DNA from: Proteiniphilum sp. UBA4084
Lineage (GTDB): Bacteria > Bacteroidota > Bacteroidia > Bacteroidales > Dysgonomonadaceae
Reading direction: 5' to 3'
Length of the DNA: 21,196 nucleotides
NCBI GenBank assembly: GCA_002383605.1
Contig: DFYK01000092.1
Coordinates: 1,610 to 22,805, forward strand
Shown: piece after piece, positions 6,959 to 14,986 of the stretch
Layout: each line of letters starts with the position of its first letter
How positions within the stretch are numbered: position 1 is the first letter of the stretch
Notes under the pieces: generated by a model
Databases searched by the model: none
Seen by the model: the letters and a program-made list of their open reading frames with translations, nothing else
Told to the model about the DNA's origin: nothing
Program-made: the position numbers and the translations under genes

Positions 6959-9900
6959 ATGAAAAGAAAATTAGTCTTATTTTTTATCCTGTTTTGTACT
7001 TGGATGGGAATTGTCATGGCTCAAACACAGGTACGCGGTATCGTCGTGGATGAAGCAGGTGAGCCTGTTATAGGAGCCACCATTTTGATTAAAGGAACCT
7101 ATCAGGGAACCGTTACAGATGCAAATGGTAATTTTGTTCTGACAGCTCCTACAGCGGGCACTCTTGTAATTTCTTATGTGGGATTTATAACCGAGGAAGT
7201 ACCGGTGAGTTCCAATATGCAAATCACATTGATCAGCGATACGGAACAATTGGACGAAGTAGTGGTAGTTGGTTATGGGACGCAACGAAAAAGGGACGTA
7301 ACCAGTTCAATCTCTCAGATTAAGGGTGATGACCTGGCCTCGAAAGCGTCTCCCAGTTTTATGCAGCAAATGGCGGGAAGAGCTTCCGGGGTTCAGGTAA
7401 TTTCTCCTTCCGGAGATGTGACACAACCTCCCCGTGTTGTAATTCGCGGCGTAGGGACAATATCTTCTTCCAATGCTCCTCTATATGTAATTAACGGTGT
7501 GCCTGTTACTTCAGGGAACGTTGGTTATTCTTATTCGAACAATAATGCGTTGGCAGATATCAATCCATCTGATATTGAATCGTTTGAGATTTTGAAAGAT
7601 GGTGCAGCTACAGCCATTTATGGATCACGCGCTGCCAATGGGGTGGTACTGATTACAACCAAACGGGGAAAACAAGGTGCTGCCAAGTTATCATATGATT
7701 CCTGGATGGGATGGTCCTCTGCGGCAAAATTGTATGATTTACTGGATGCAGAACAATTTGTAACCATTGCCAACGAAAAATACGTAAACAGTGCGGGTAA
7801 CCCACAGGCAAAGATGGATGACAAAGGCACCAACACCAACTGGTACGACCACGTATTCAGAACCGGTTTCCAACATAGCCATACCCTGTCCATTTCGGGG
7901 GCTTCGCCTCAAACGCAATATTTTCTATCGGCCGGCTATACAGACCAAAAGGGATTGGTAATCAATAACAGTTACAACCGATATACTTTTTACGCAAAAG
8001 CCGAACATAAGTTATTGAAAGATTATGTAACGGCCGGTTTTTCACTGAATGCGTCCAATCAGGTAAATACCGGCCCGGTAAAGGGAACGAACTCAATCAG
8101 TGACAACATGTACGCCAGTTCGAGAATGTTGCCAAACGTGGCCGTCTATAATCCCGATGATCCAACTGGATTTAATATTGAGGCGAGCGACCGCAAATCG
8201 TTGGGTAAAGGTGCTAATTTACGCACCATTGAGAATACCATTCCCAATATTGTATGGGTTCTGAAAAACAACAAACAAAATAATAACTCATACCGGTTGC
8301 TACCCACAGCCAATATCGATATCAGACCTGCAAGCTGGCTTATGTTCCGGTCTTTGGTTGGTGCCGATGTCAATACGATAGATGATAGTTATGTCTGGAA
8401 ACCGGAATCGGGCGATGGCTTTGGATACAAGGGCCTCATCAGTAGGTCATCCATCAAAAGACAACGATGGAATTTTCAAAATATTTTATCTGTCAATCAG
8501 TCTTTTGGCTTGCATAATCTGGATGCAACAGCCGTGGCGGAATGGACCAATTATGTATACAACCGTTTTACTGCCGGAGCACGTGATTTCTCGGATCCAT
8601 TCTTTGTAGACGAAATGATTTCCGATACCTATGTTACGCAAAGCTCCGGTGGAAGCTGGACCTCAAACGGTCTGGCATCTTATATTTTCCGTGCAAACTA
8701 CAATTATAATAGTATTTTCTACGTAGGCGGTTCTATTCGACGCGATGGTATTTCTAACCTGCATAAGGACAATCGCTGGGGAACTTTCTATGGTGGTTCA
8801 GCTGCTGTTCGTATTTCAGGCCTGAATTTCTGGAAAGAAAGTTCAATTAATGACATTGTAAGCGACTTCCGTATTCGGGGTAGTTTTGCAGAGGTTGGGA
8901 ACGACAGATTGTCGGGTGACTTTATGTATAATGATATTTTTGCCGGACAGAAGTACGGAGATCAGGCTGCCATTGCATATTACCAGGCCGGTAATCCTGC
9001 TTTGCAGTGGGAAAAACAGAAAATACTCGATTTTGGCTTTGATGCTGCTTTCCTGCAGAACAGATTCAATCTTATCTTTGCATACTGGCAAAAAGACAAC
9101 AGCGATATTGTGCTGGATGTGCCCACTCCACCGTCGCTGGGCATCCCCTGGAATGTGATCGCTCAAAATTATGGTAAGATAAAGAATAACGGAATTGAAC
9201 TCGAGTTGGGTGGAAATATCATTCAGGAAAGAGACCTGACCTGGAAAACAGCGTTCAATTTCTCCACACAGTATAGTGAGGTGGTTACATTGGTAAATGA
9301 TATTCCCTATGAGCATTACATCCTTCGCGAGGGTGAATCGATGAATGCACTTTGGGGTTACCATTATGCCGGTGTGAATATGAAAAATGGAAATCCGTTA
9401 TATTACAAACAGGATGGTTCAATGGTGCAGGGAAATATTGCAAACAGCAAATATTATGTGTATGATCCCGATAATCCCTCCGACATCAGTACGGCATCCA
9501 ATTTGGTGCAGGATGATAAAATCATACTCGGAAATTCACTTCCTACCTGGTTCGGTGGATGGGACAATACGGTTACGGTGAAAAATTTTGATTTCAATAT
9601 TTTCTTCCGCTTTTCGGGAGGAAATAAAGTCGCCAATGTTACCCGCAGAGACATGTTGGATCAGGGTTTTGTGAATAGTAGCACCGAAATATTGGGACGC
9701 TGGCAAAGTGAAAGCAATCCCGGCGACGGTAATGTTCCAAAGTTGTACTATGGTAAGAGCGGTTTTATCAATCTCACCGGAGATGGTTCTTCTCGTTGGA
9801 TTGAAAATGGTGATTTCCTGAAACTTCAGAACCTTTCGGTTGGATACAACTTCCCGAAGGAATTGTGCAGTCAATTATGGGTTGAAAGAGTAAGAGTCTA

Positions 9901-10039
9901 TCTGCAGGGGCAAAATCTGGCCACTTTTACCAAATATAATGGTTTAGATCCCGAAGGGTATACCGTAGTCCCGGGAGTCGACCTGAATGGAAATCCACAA
10001 CAACGGACATTCCTTGTCGGATTAAATATTGGTTTTTAA
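6959..10039 (+). CDS. SusC/RagA-family TonB-linked outer membrane transporter
   Basis: This is a TonB-dependent outer-membrane importer of the SusC/RagA type, 1026 residues long. A signal peptide runs over about residues 1-21 (MKRKLVLFFILF... ending VMAQ). A carboxypeptidase-regulatory-like domain follows at about 23-100 (VRGIVVDEAGEPVIGATILI, then ISYVGF). The family signature VVVGYGTQRKRDVTSSIS precedes the plug domain (LYVINGVPV, DIESFEILKDGAATAIYGSR). The rest is the beta-barrel, ending in the aromatic NIGF. With the downstream SusD-type lipoprotein (30-bp gap) it should form a lidded import complex. The substrate cannot be told from sequence: there is no glycoside hydrolase, sulfatase, ECF sigma/anti-sigma or hybrid sensor nearby. 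RagAB-like peptide import is possible, given the metallopeptidase downstream. Confidence 0.95.
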   Translation: MKRKLVLFFILFCTWMGIVMAQTQVRGIVVDEAGEPVIGATILIKGTYQGTVTDANGNFVLTAPTAGTLVISYVGFITEEVPVSSNMQITLISDTEQLDEVVVVGYGTQRKRDVTSSISQIKGDDLASKASPSFMQQMAGRASGVQVISPSGDVTQPPRVVIRGVGTISSSNAPLYVINGVPVTSGNVGYSYSNNNALADINPSDIESFEILKDGAATAIYGSRAANGVVLITTKRGKQGAAKLSYDSWMGWSSAAKLYDLLDAEQFVTIANEKYVNSAGNPQAKMDDKGTNTNWYDHVFRTGFQHSHTLSISGASPQTQYFLSAGYTDQKGLVINNSYNRYTFYAKAEHKLLKDYVTAGFSLNASNQVNTGPVKGTNSISDNMYASSRMLPNVAVYNPDDPTGFNIEASDRKSLGKGANLRTIENTIPNIVWVLKNNKQNNNSYRLLPTANIDIRPASWLMFRSLVGADVNTIDDSYVWKPESGDGFGYKGLISRSSIKRQRWNFQNILSVNQSFGLHNLDATAVAEWTNYVYNRFTAGARDFSDPFFVDEMISDTYVTQSSGGSWTSNGLASYIFRANYNYNSIFYVGGSIRRDGISNLHKDNRWGTFYGGSAAVRISGLNFWKESSINDIVSDFRIRGSFAEVGNDRLSGDFMYNDIFAGQKYGDQAAIAYYQAGNPALQWEKQKILDFGFDAAFLQNRFNLIFAYWQKDNSDIVLDVPTPPSLGIPWNVIAQNYGKIKNNGIELELGGNIIQERDLTWKTAFNFSTQYSEVVTLVNDIPYEHYILREGESMNALWGYHYAGVNMKNGNPLYYKQDGSMVQGNIANSKYYVYDPDNPSDISTASNLVQDDKIILGNSLPTWFGGWDNTVTVKNFDFNIFFRFSGGNKVANVTRRDMLDQGFVNSSTEILGRWQSESNPGDGNVPKLYYGKSGFINLTGDGSSRWIENGDFLKLQNLSVGYNFPKELCSQLWVERVRVYLQGQNLATFTKYNGLDPEGYTVVPGVDLNGNPQQRTFLVGLNIGF

Positions 10040-10069
10040 TTTTATGACAATCAGAAAATAATAAATCGT

Positions 10070-11671
10070 ATGAAAAAAATATTATATATCCTATTTGGGC
10101 TTGGATTGTTATTCAGTTGCACTGACCAGGCGATAAATGTTGATCAGAAAGATGCAATCACGTACGATGTCGCTTTTGCCACTCCCGCGCGCTGCGAACT
10201 GGCGATCGTGGGTTGCTACGACGCGGCTCAAAGTGGTTATTATCCCGGAAATAACCAGAGACGAGGTTATCCTTTTGGAGCTGCCACCGTACAGCAAGGT
10301 GACATGAAAGGTGAAAACATGTTGAATATACAGCAATTTTTTGCTGTTACCTACAATGGCGATTATTCTGTATCGTCTCCCAACGGGCAAGCTCACTGGG
10401 AATGCACTTATCAGATGATTAACAAGATAAATATTGTCATTGAAGGTCTGAAAGCTGCGGCTGCCAATGGTGTCATCACACCGGAAAAAGCCACAGATGG
10501 TGAAGCCGAGGTCCGTTTTCTCAGAGCGCTGGGACTACACGAGCTTTTGGTGTTTTTTGCACTACCTTATGCCGCAACTCCTGATGCTTCCCATTTTGGG
10601 GTGCCTGTTAGCATTGTTCCCATCAATACAATTGAGAAAGTGGAAGAAGCCAAAGAGGCTGGAAGAGCAACTGTAGCAGCAACATACCAGCAAATTTTAG
10701 ATGACCTGAATTTTGCGGAACAAAACCTGGCCGCAACACGGGCAGGTGGATTGAAAATTTCCCGGGCGACAAAAGGGGCTGCTATCGCATTAAAAGTAAG
10801 GGTGAATCAGCATATGGGTAAATGGGGAGATGCAATTACGGAAGCCAACAAAATTGTTGGTGCATCGGCACCTTTCAGTAGTCCTATTGGGGGATATGCT
10901 TTAACAGCAACACCCGAGGGTCCTTTTGCCAATAACAGCAATAATACGGAATCCATATTTTCAATAGAAAACAGTGCATTGGATAATGCCACCAACAATG
11001 GTTCACTTTCCCAGTTTTATTACACTGTCCGTAGCCTGGTGTGCGTCAGTCCGATTATCATCAATGCCGATTTTTGGCTGGAAAGTGATTTAAGGCGAAC
11101 GCAGCTGTTAAAAAGAAATACATACGGTGGAATAAATGCTTTTTGGTCGTGGAAATACAGGGCTGGCACTGTGATGAACGATTGGACACCGATTCTGCGT
11201 TATGCCGAAGTATTGTTAAACTATGCTGAGGCAGAGGCTCGCCAAAACGGTGTTACCACAAAAGCGGTAAGTCTGTTGAATGCGGTGCGGAACAGGGCCG
11301 TTACAACTCCCGCTTTGCAATATACCACAGCATCATTTGCTAATGTGGAGGCACTGATGAAAGCAATTTTCCAGGAAAGGGAAATAGAATTTCTTGCCGA
11401 GGGGAGACGTTGGCCCGATATTCATCGGTTGACTTATGATAGTAAATATAAAATAAAAAGTAAGGACGGGAAGGCTGGTGTTCCCGATAAAGCATCCTGG
11501 GGAAGTATGAAGACCGAATCCTACAATCCTGCATCGGGAGTTGTTGATGCAAATATTCTTAAAACACCTGGCTTCAATTTTGAAGATAGAAGGTATATTT
11601 TCCCGATTCCACTTTCGGAAATAACGTCGAATCCCAAAATAGCGGGGCAACAAAATGCAGGTTGGGATTAA
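10070..11671 (+). CDS. SusD/RagB-family nutrient-binding outer membrane lipoprotein
   Basis: This is the surface lipoprotein partner that caps the SusC-type barrel and captures substrate. It has 533 residues. The signal peptide ends in lipobox LLFSC, with the lipidated cysteine at C17. The N-terminal helical SusD part includes AEVRFLRALGLHELL, the usual RAxxxxxL helix. Near the C terminus are the conserved EREIEFLAEGRRWPDIHRL stretch and the closing IFPIPLSEITSNP ... QNAGW signature. It lies 30 bp after the SusC-type gene with no terminator between, and a hairpin terminator follows about 80 bp after its stop, so the two genes form a two-gene operon. The substrate is unknown. Confidence 0.94.
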   Translation: MKKILYILFGLGLLFSCTDQAINVDQKDAITYDVAFATPARCELAIVGCYDAAQSGYYPGNNQRRGYPFGAATVQQGDMKGENMLNIQQFFAVTYNGDYSVSSPNGQAHWECTYQMINKINIVIEGLKAAAANGVITPEKATDGEAEVRFLRALGLHELLVFFALPYAATPDASHFGVPVSIVPINTIEKVEEAKEAGRATVAATYQQILDDLNFAEQNLAATRAGGLKISRATKGAAIALKVRVNQHMGKWGDAITEANKIVGASAPFSSPIGGYALTATPEGPFANNSNNTESIFSIENSALDNATNNGSLSQFYYTVRSLVCVSPIIINADFWLESDLRRTQLLKRNTYGGINAFWSWKYRAGTVMNDWTPILRYAEVLLNYAEAEARQNGVTTKAVSLLNAVRNRAVTTPALQYTTASFANVEALMKAIFQEREIEFLAEGRRWPDIHRLTYDSKYKIKSKDGKAGVPDKASWGSMKTESYNPASGVVDANILKTPGFNFEDRRYIFPIPLSEITSNPKIAGQQNAGWD

Positions 11672-11753
11672 ATTATTCAATTAAAATGATGAATTGATTA
11701 AAAAAACCTTTCATAAACTCTACAAATTTAAATCCTATTGAAGGGACAACAGG

Positions 11754-11786
11754 ACAGGGCTGGGAGTGATCCATGCCCTGTTTTCT
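11754..11786 (+). terminator. Intrinsic terminator after the susC-susD pair
   Basis: ACAGGGC (11754-11760) pairs with GCCCTGT (11775-11781). An inner TGG/CCA extension shortens the loop, and TTTTCTATTT follows. It lies about 83 bp past the SusD-type stop. Confidence 0.7.
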
Positions 11787-11865
11787 ATTTAATATGCAAT
11801 GCCAGCAAATCTGAGCTGAAAATAACTGTCCGGCAGATTGTGCAGAGTCAGCGGTAGTAGCTTAA

Positions 11866-11892
11866 CTCACAGTTCGACGATGTTGCTGTGAG
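11866..11892. promoter_or_regulatory. Inverted repeat overlapping the M13 peptidase promoter
   Basis: CTCACAG (11866-11872) and CTGTGAG (11886-11892) form a perfect 7-bp inverted repeat with a 13-nt spacer. The right arm overlaps the predicted -33 box (11883-11886), as a repressor operator might. No regulator gene is adjacent. Confidence 0.3.
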
Positions 11893-11915
11893 ATAATATT
11901 TTTTTTGTACTTTTG
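11883..11915 (+). promoter_or_regulatory. Bacteroides-type promoter for the M13 peptidase gene
   Basis: TTGC (11883-11886), 21 bp, then TACTTTTG (11908-11915), an exact TAnnTTTG match. The predicted start near 11922 gives a leader of about 30 nt. Confidence 0.5.
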
Positions 11916-11953
11916 TGTCTTAAGCAAGGCTTGCAAGTCTAAATATTTAAAAT

Positions 11954-13981
11954 ATGAAACGAGTTTCTTATTTCCTTATTATTCTCTCTGTAATGATGAC
12001 CATAAGCTGTACAGAAAAAAAAACAGAGGCAGATCGTCTCAACCCTGCCAACATGGATACCACCGCTGCTCCCGGGGGGAGCTTCTACCAATATGCTACG
12101 GGGGGCTGGCAGGAAGCCAATCCTATTCCCGATGAATATGCCCGTTACGGTTCATTCGACAAACTGCGGGAGGAAAACCAGGAGCAAATACAGAGCCTGA
12201 TCACGGCACTGGGTGAACAGGAGAATCCTGCCGGCTCAAACGCACAGAAGGTGGGCGACCTTTATACGCTGGGGATGGACAGCGTGAAGCTGAACAACGA
12301 TGGTGCGGCACCGCTCCGCGAGCAGCTGACGGAAATTGCCGCAGCGAAAAATCAAAAAGATATCGTCCTGCTGATGGCCAAGGTGAGCCATTATGCCTCC
12401 AATCCATTTTTTGGATTTGCCGTGGGTGCAGACGATAAAAACAGCGAGATGAACATTGCCCACATTTACCAGTCGGGTATCGGTATGGGCGACAGGGATT
12501 ATTACCTGCTTGCCGACGATCACTCCCAAATGCTGCGCAATGCTTATATTACCCTTATGGAAACCCAGTTCCGGAATGCCGGATATGCCGAAGCTGCAGC
12601 AAAGCAGGCGGCGGTCAATGTAATGAAAATTGAAACGGAACTGGCAAAGGCGCACGTCACCAAAGAGATGCGTCGCCTGCCTGAACTGAATTATCACAAG
12701 ATGTTGGTGAGTGACCTCAATACCCGGGTAGCTCCTTTTGAGTGGACTCTCTATTTTGAGGCCATGGGCGCCACTGATCTCGACAGTCTCAACGTATCGC
12801 AGATTGAACCGGTGCAGACGGCGGTTGCCATCATCCAACGGGAGCCGATCACCGTCCTGCAGGACTACCTGAGCTGGAAAGTGATCAACTCGGCAGCCGG
12901 TTACCTGGGTGATGATTTTGTGAATGCCAATTTTGAATTTTACGGAAAAACACTGAGTGGCAGCAAGGAGCTCCGTCCGCGCTGGCGCAGGACCATTGAT
13001 GCGGTAAATGGTGCGATGGGAGAAGCTGTGGGGCAGCTTTATGTGGAAAAATATTTCCCGGCTCAGGCCAAAGAGCGTATGCTTAATCTGGTGAATAATC
13101 TGACCACTGCTCTGGGTGAGCGGATCAACCAGCTCGAATGGATGGATGCAGAGACAAAAAGCAAAGCTCAGGAGAAGTTGGGTACCTTTATCGTGAAGAT
13201 TGGATACCCCGACAAATGGAAAGATTATTCTTCTCTTGAGGTTAGCGATGATTCCTACTGGCAGAATATGGTACGCGCTTCTGAATTTGAATACAATGAG
13301 ATGATTGCTGACTTGGGAAAACCGGTAGACAAGACCAAGTGGTATATGTCACCGCAAACGGTGAATGCCTACTACAATCCTTCCTCCAATGAGATCTGCT
13401 TCCCCGCGGGGATCCTGCAACCACCTTTCTTCTACATGGATGGGGATGATGCAATCAATTATGGCGGCATTGGGGTGGTAATCGGGCATGAGATGACCCA
13501 CGGTTTTGACGATCAGGGAAGGAAATTCGATAAAGACGGAAATCTTGCCGATTGGTGGACAGCCGGTGATGCACAAAGGTTTGAGGAGCGTGCTGGTGTG
13601 CTGGTGAACTATTTCGACAATATTGTTGTCCTCGATACGGTGCACGCCAATGGTACATTCACGCTCGGAGAAAATATTGCCGACCATGGAGGACTGCAGG
13701 TCTCCTATCAAGCTTTTCAGAAAACTACGCAGGCCCAGTCGGACGATGCCATTGGCGGATTTACGCCCGCTCAGCGTTTCTTTCTGAGTTATGCCAACCT
13801 ATGGGCAGGCAATGTGCGCGATGCGGAAATTATCCGGCTGACGAAGATGGATCCGCATTCCCTCGGAAAATGGCGTGTTGATGGGGCTCTGCCTCATATT
13901 GATGCCTGGTACGAAGCTTTCCAAATACAGCCTTCTAACCCCATGTATCTCCCGAAAGATGCTCGGGCTTCCATCTGGTGA
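11954..13981 (+). CDS. M13-family (neprilysin/PepO-like) zinc metallopeptidase lipoprotein
   Basis: This is a zinc endopeptidase of family M13, whose members usually cleave short peptides. It has 675 residues, the usual size. The signal peptide ends in lipobox MTISC (C19), so it should be anchored to a membrane, facing the periplasm or surface. The N-terminal domain starts with the family pattern PGGSFYQYATGGWQEANPIP. The zinc site is H512-E513-x-x-H516 in VIGHEMTHGFDDQG, with the third ligand E573 and supporting D577 in GENIADHGG. The substrate-binding NAYYNPSSNEICFPAGILQ stretch precedes it. The protein ends in IW but lacks the CxxW cysteine found in many M13 enzymes. It has its own promoter and is separated by a terminator from the SusC/D pair. 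A role in peptide feeding is inference. Confidence 0.95.
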   Translation: MKRVSYFLIILSVMMTISCTEKKTEADRLNPANMDTTAAPGGSFYQYATGGWQEANPIPDEYARYGSFDKLREENQEQIQSLITALGEQENPAGSNAQKVGDLYTLGMDSVKLNNDGAAPLREQLTEIAAAKNQKDIVLLMAKVSHYASNPFFGFAVGADDKNSEMNIAHIYQSGIGMGDRDYYLLADDHSQMLRNAYITLMETQFRNAGYAEAAAKQAAVNVMKIETELAKAHVTKEMRRLPELNYHKMLVSDLNTRVAPFEWTLYFEAMGATDLDSLNVSQIEPVQTAVAIIQREPITVLQDYLSWKVINSAAGYLGDDFVNANFEFYGKTLSGSKELRPRWRRTIDAVNGAMGEAVGQLYVEKYFPAQAKERMLNLVNNLTTALGERINQLEWMDAETKSKAQEKLGTFIVKIGYPDKWKDYSSLEVSDDSYWQNMVRASEFEYNEMIADLGKPVDKTKWYMSPQTVNAYYNPSSNEICFPAGILQPPFFYMDGDDAINYGGIGVVIGHEMTHGFDDQGRKFDKDGNLADWWTAGDAQRFEERAGVLVNYFDNIVVLDTVHANGTFTLGENIADHGGLQVSYQAFQKTTQAQSDDAIGGFTPAQRFFLSYANLWAGNVRDAEIIRLTKMDPHSLGKWRVDGALPHIDAWYEAFQIQPSNPMYLPKDARASIW

Positions 13982-13984
13982 ACA

Positions 13985-14016
13985 CCAATCATCACATCAT
14001 CCAATCATCGAATCAT
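13985..14016. repeat. Four tandem 8-bp repeats between the peptidase gene and ribE
   Basis: CCAATCAT, CACATCAT, CCAATCAT and CGAATCAT run head to tail (consensus CNNATCAT). They fill most of the 43-bp gap between the peptidase stop and the ribE start. No promoter match is seen in this gap, so ribE may be read through from upstream. Confidence 0.65.
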
Positions 14017-14024
14017 TAACAGAT

Positions 14025-14630
14025 ATGTTTTCAGGAATTGTAGAAGAAGCAGCCACCGTGGTGGCACTCAACAGAGAGCAGGACAACCTGCACATTACGC
14101 TGCGATGTTCTTTCACCGACGAGTTGAAAATAGATCAGAGCGTGTCACATAACGGCGTCTGTCTCACGGTGGTTTCTCTCAAAGGAGACACGTATACCGT
14201 GACAGCCATCCGGGAGACACTGGAGCGGTCGAACCTGGGCCTGCTGGAGGTCGGCAGTAAAGTAAATCTGGAGCGTAGCATGCCACTGAACGGCCGTCTC
14301 GACGGACATATCGTGCAAGGGCATGTGGATCAGACGGCGGTATGTCAAAATGTTACTGAAGCGGGCGGGAGCTGGTATTACACCTTCGCTTACACGTTCG
14401 ACAAGGAGATGGCAAAAAAAGGATATCTGACGGTTGATAAAGGTTCTGTAACTGTGAATGGTGTAAGTCTTACCGTGGTGGAACCTACCGAAAATAGCTT
14501 CAAAGTGGCCATCATACCCTACACGTATGGTTATACCAATTTTCATCAGATAAAAAAGGGAACGGTGGTGAATCTCGAGTTTGATATTATCGGTAAATAT
14601 ATCAGCCGGATCGCTGCGTTAAATGCTTGA
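14025..14630 (+). CDS. ribE: Riboflavin synthase alpha chain
   Basis: Riboflavin synthase dismutates two 6,7-dimethyl-8-ribityllumazine molecules into riboflavin and a pyrimidine product, the last step of riboflavin biosynthesis in the cytoplasm. It has 201 residues, the normal length. Two homologous lumazine-binding domains are visible: the first has MFSGIVEE at the N terminus and VSHNGVCLTVV; the second has VTVNGVSLTVVEP, then IPYTYGYTNF and VNLEFDIIGKYI. The frame stays open upstream to 13875, but the ATG at 14025 gives the canonical MFSGIVEE start, and the extra 50 residues would be out-of-frame peptidase sequence. A decayed nitroreductase gene follows 2 bp after the stop; an FMN-dependent enzyme beside a flavin-synthesis gene would make sense. 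Confidence 0.95.
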   Translation: MFSGIVEEAATVVALNREQDNLHITLRCSFTDELKIDQSVSHNGVCLTVVSLKGDTYTVTAIRETLERSNLGLLEVGSKVNLERSMPLNGRLDGHIVQGHVDQTAVCQNVTEAGGSWYYTFAYTFDKEMAKKGYLTVDKGSVTVNGVSLTVVEPTENSFKVAIIPYTYGYTNFHQIKKGTVVNLEFDIIGKYISRIAALNA

Positions 14631-14632
14631 TT

Positions 14633-14810
14633 ATGGATTTCCTCGAATTTGTCTCCACCCGGCAGAGTGTTCGTGTCCATACCCGACACCAAAAGAGTCT
14701 GGTTGGACATTGCAGTCGGGTACAGTGTGCAGCCATTGAGACAAAAGAAACGCAAGCTCATGTCGGAGGTGGTTTCCTATAACGGTTATAAAACAGACTC
14801 CGTAAAATAA
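14633..14810 (+). pseudogene. Remnant of a nitroreductase-family gene (large internal deletion)
   Basis: The ATG at 14633 opens MDFLEFVSTRQSVRV, the typical nitroreductase N terminus (family pattern FLELVKxRxSVRxY). The frame then becomes meaningless and stops at 14780. In the +1 frame, from about 14682 to the TAA at 14808, the translation reads PDTKRVWLDIAVGY, then a PLRQKKRK basic stretch and EVVSYNGYK. That is the usual end of the family, an (I/V)xxGYP-like strand followed by KKRKxxxEVVxYN. Only about 14 N-terminal and 43 C-terminal codons remain of a usual 170-190, so roughly 120 codons, including most of the FMN-binding core, are gone and the two ends are out of frame. The junction lies near 14674-14682. 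It cannot encode a working enzyme. Assignment is by pattern, without a database search. Confidence 0.75.
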
Positions 14811-14896
14811 AAGACAAAAAACATAAGATGAGGGAGATTGAATCGTTTAGAATCATTAAACTTTAATCTTTTTAACACGATGTTTTCATTCTTTTG

Positions 14897-14927
14897 TTGG
14901 TGACATCGTAAAATTATATCATCTTTG
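14897..14927 (+). promoter_or_regulatory. Probable promoter for the outer-membrane protein gene
   Basis: TTGG (14897-14900), 19 bp, then CATCTTTG (14920-14927), one base from TAnnTTTG. The predicted start near 14934 gives a leader of about 53 nt. It would drive the envelope gene block. The preceding 14811-14896 is AT-rich with no structure I can name. Confidence 0.45.
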
Positions 14928-14986
14928 CACTCTCAAATATATTTAAGAATAAGGCGGCCAAGAGCTGGTTTATTATATAGAAACAG

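Noticed and set aside
12236..12838. 200-codon open frame antisense to the M13 peptidase gene
   Set aside because: It lies wholly inside a gene with clear catalytic motifs. The translation shows no recognisable domain and fits a mirror of the real codons.
13875..14024. 50-codon N-terminal extension of riboflavin synthase
   Set aside because: The extension is out-of-frame peptidase sequence plus the short repeats. The canonical MFSGIVEE start is at 14025.
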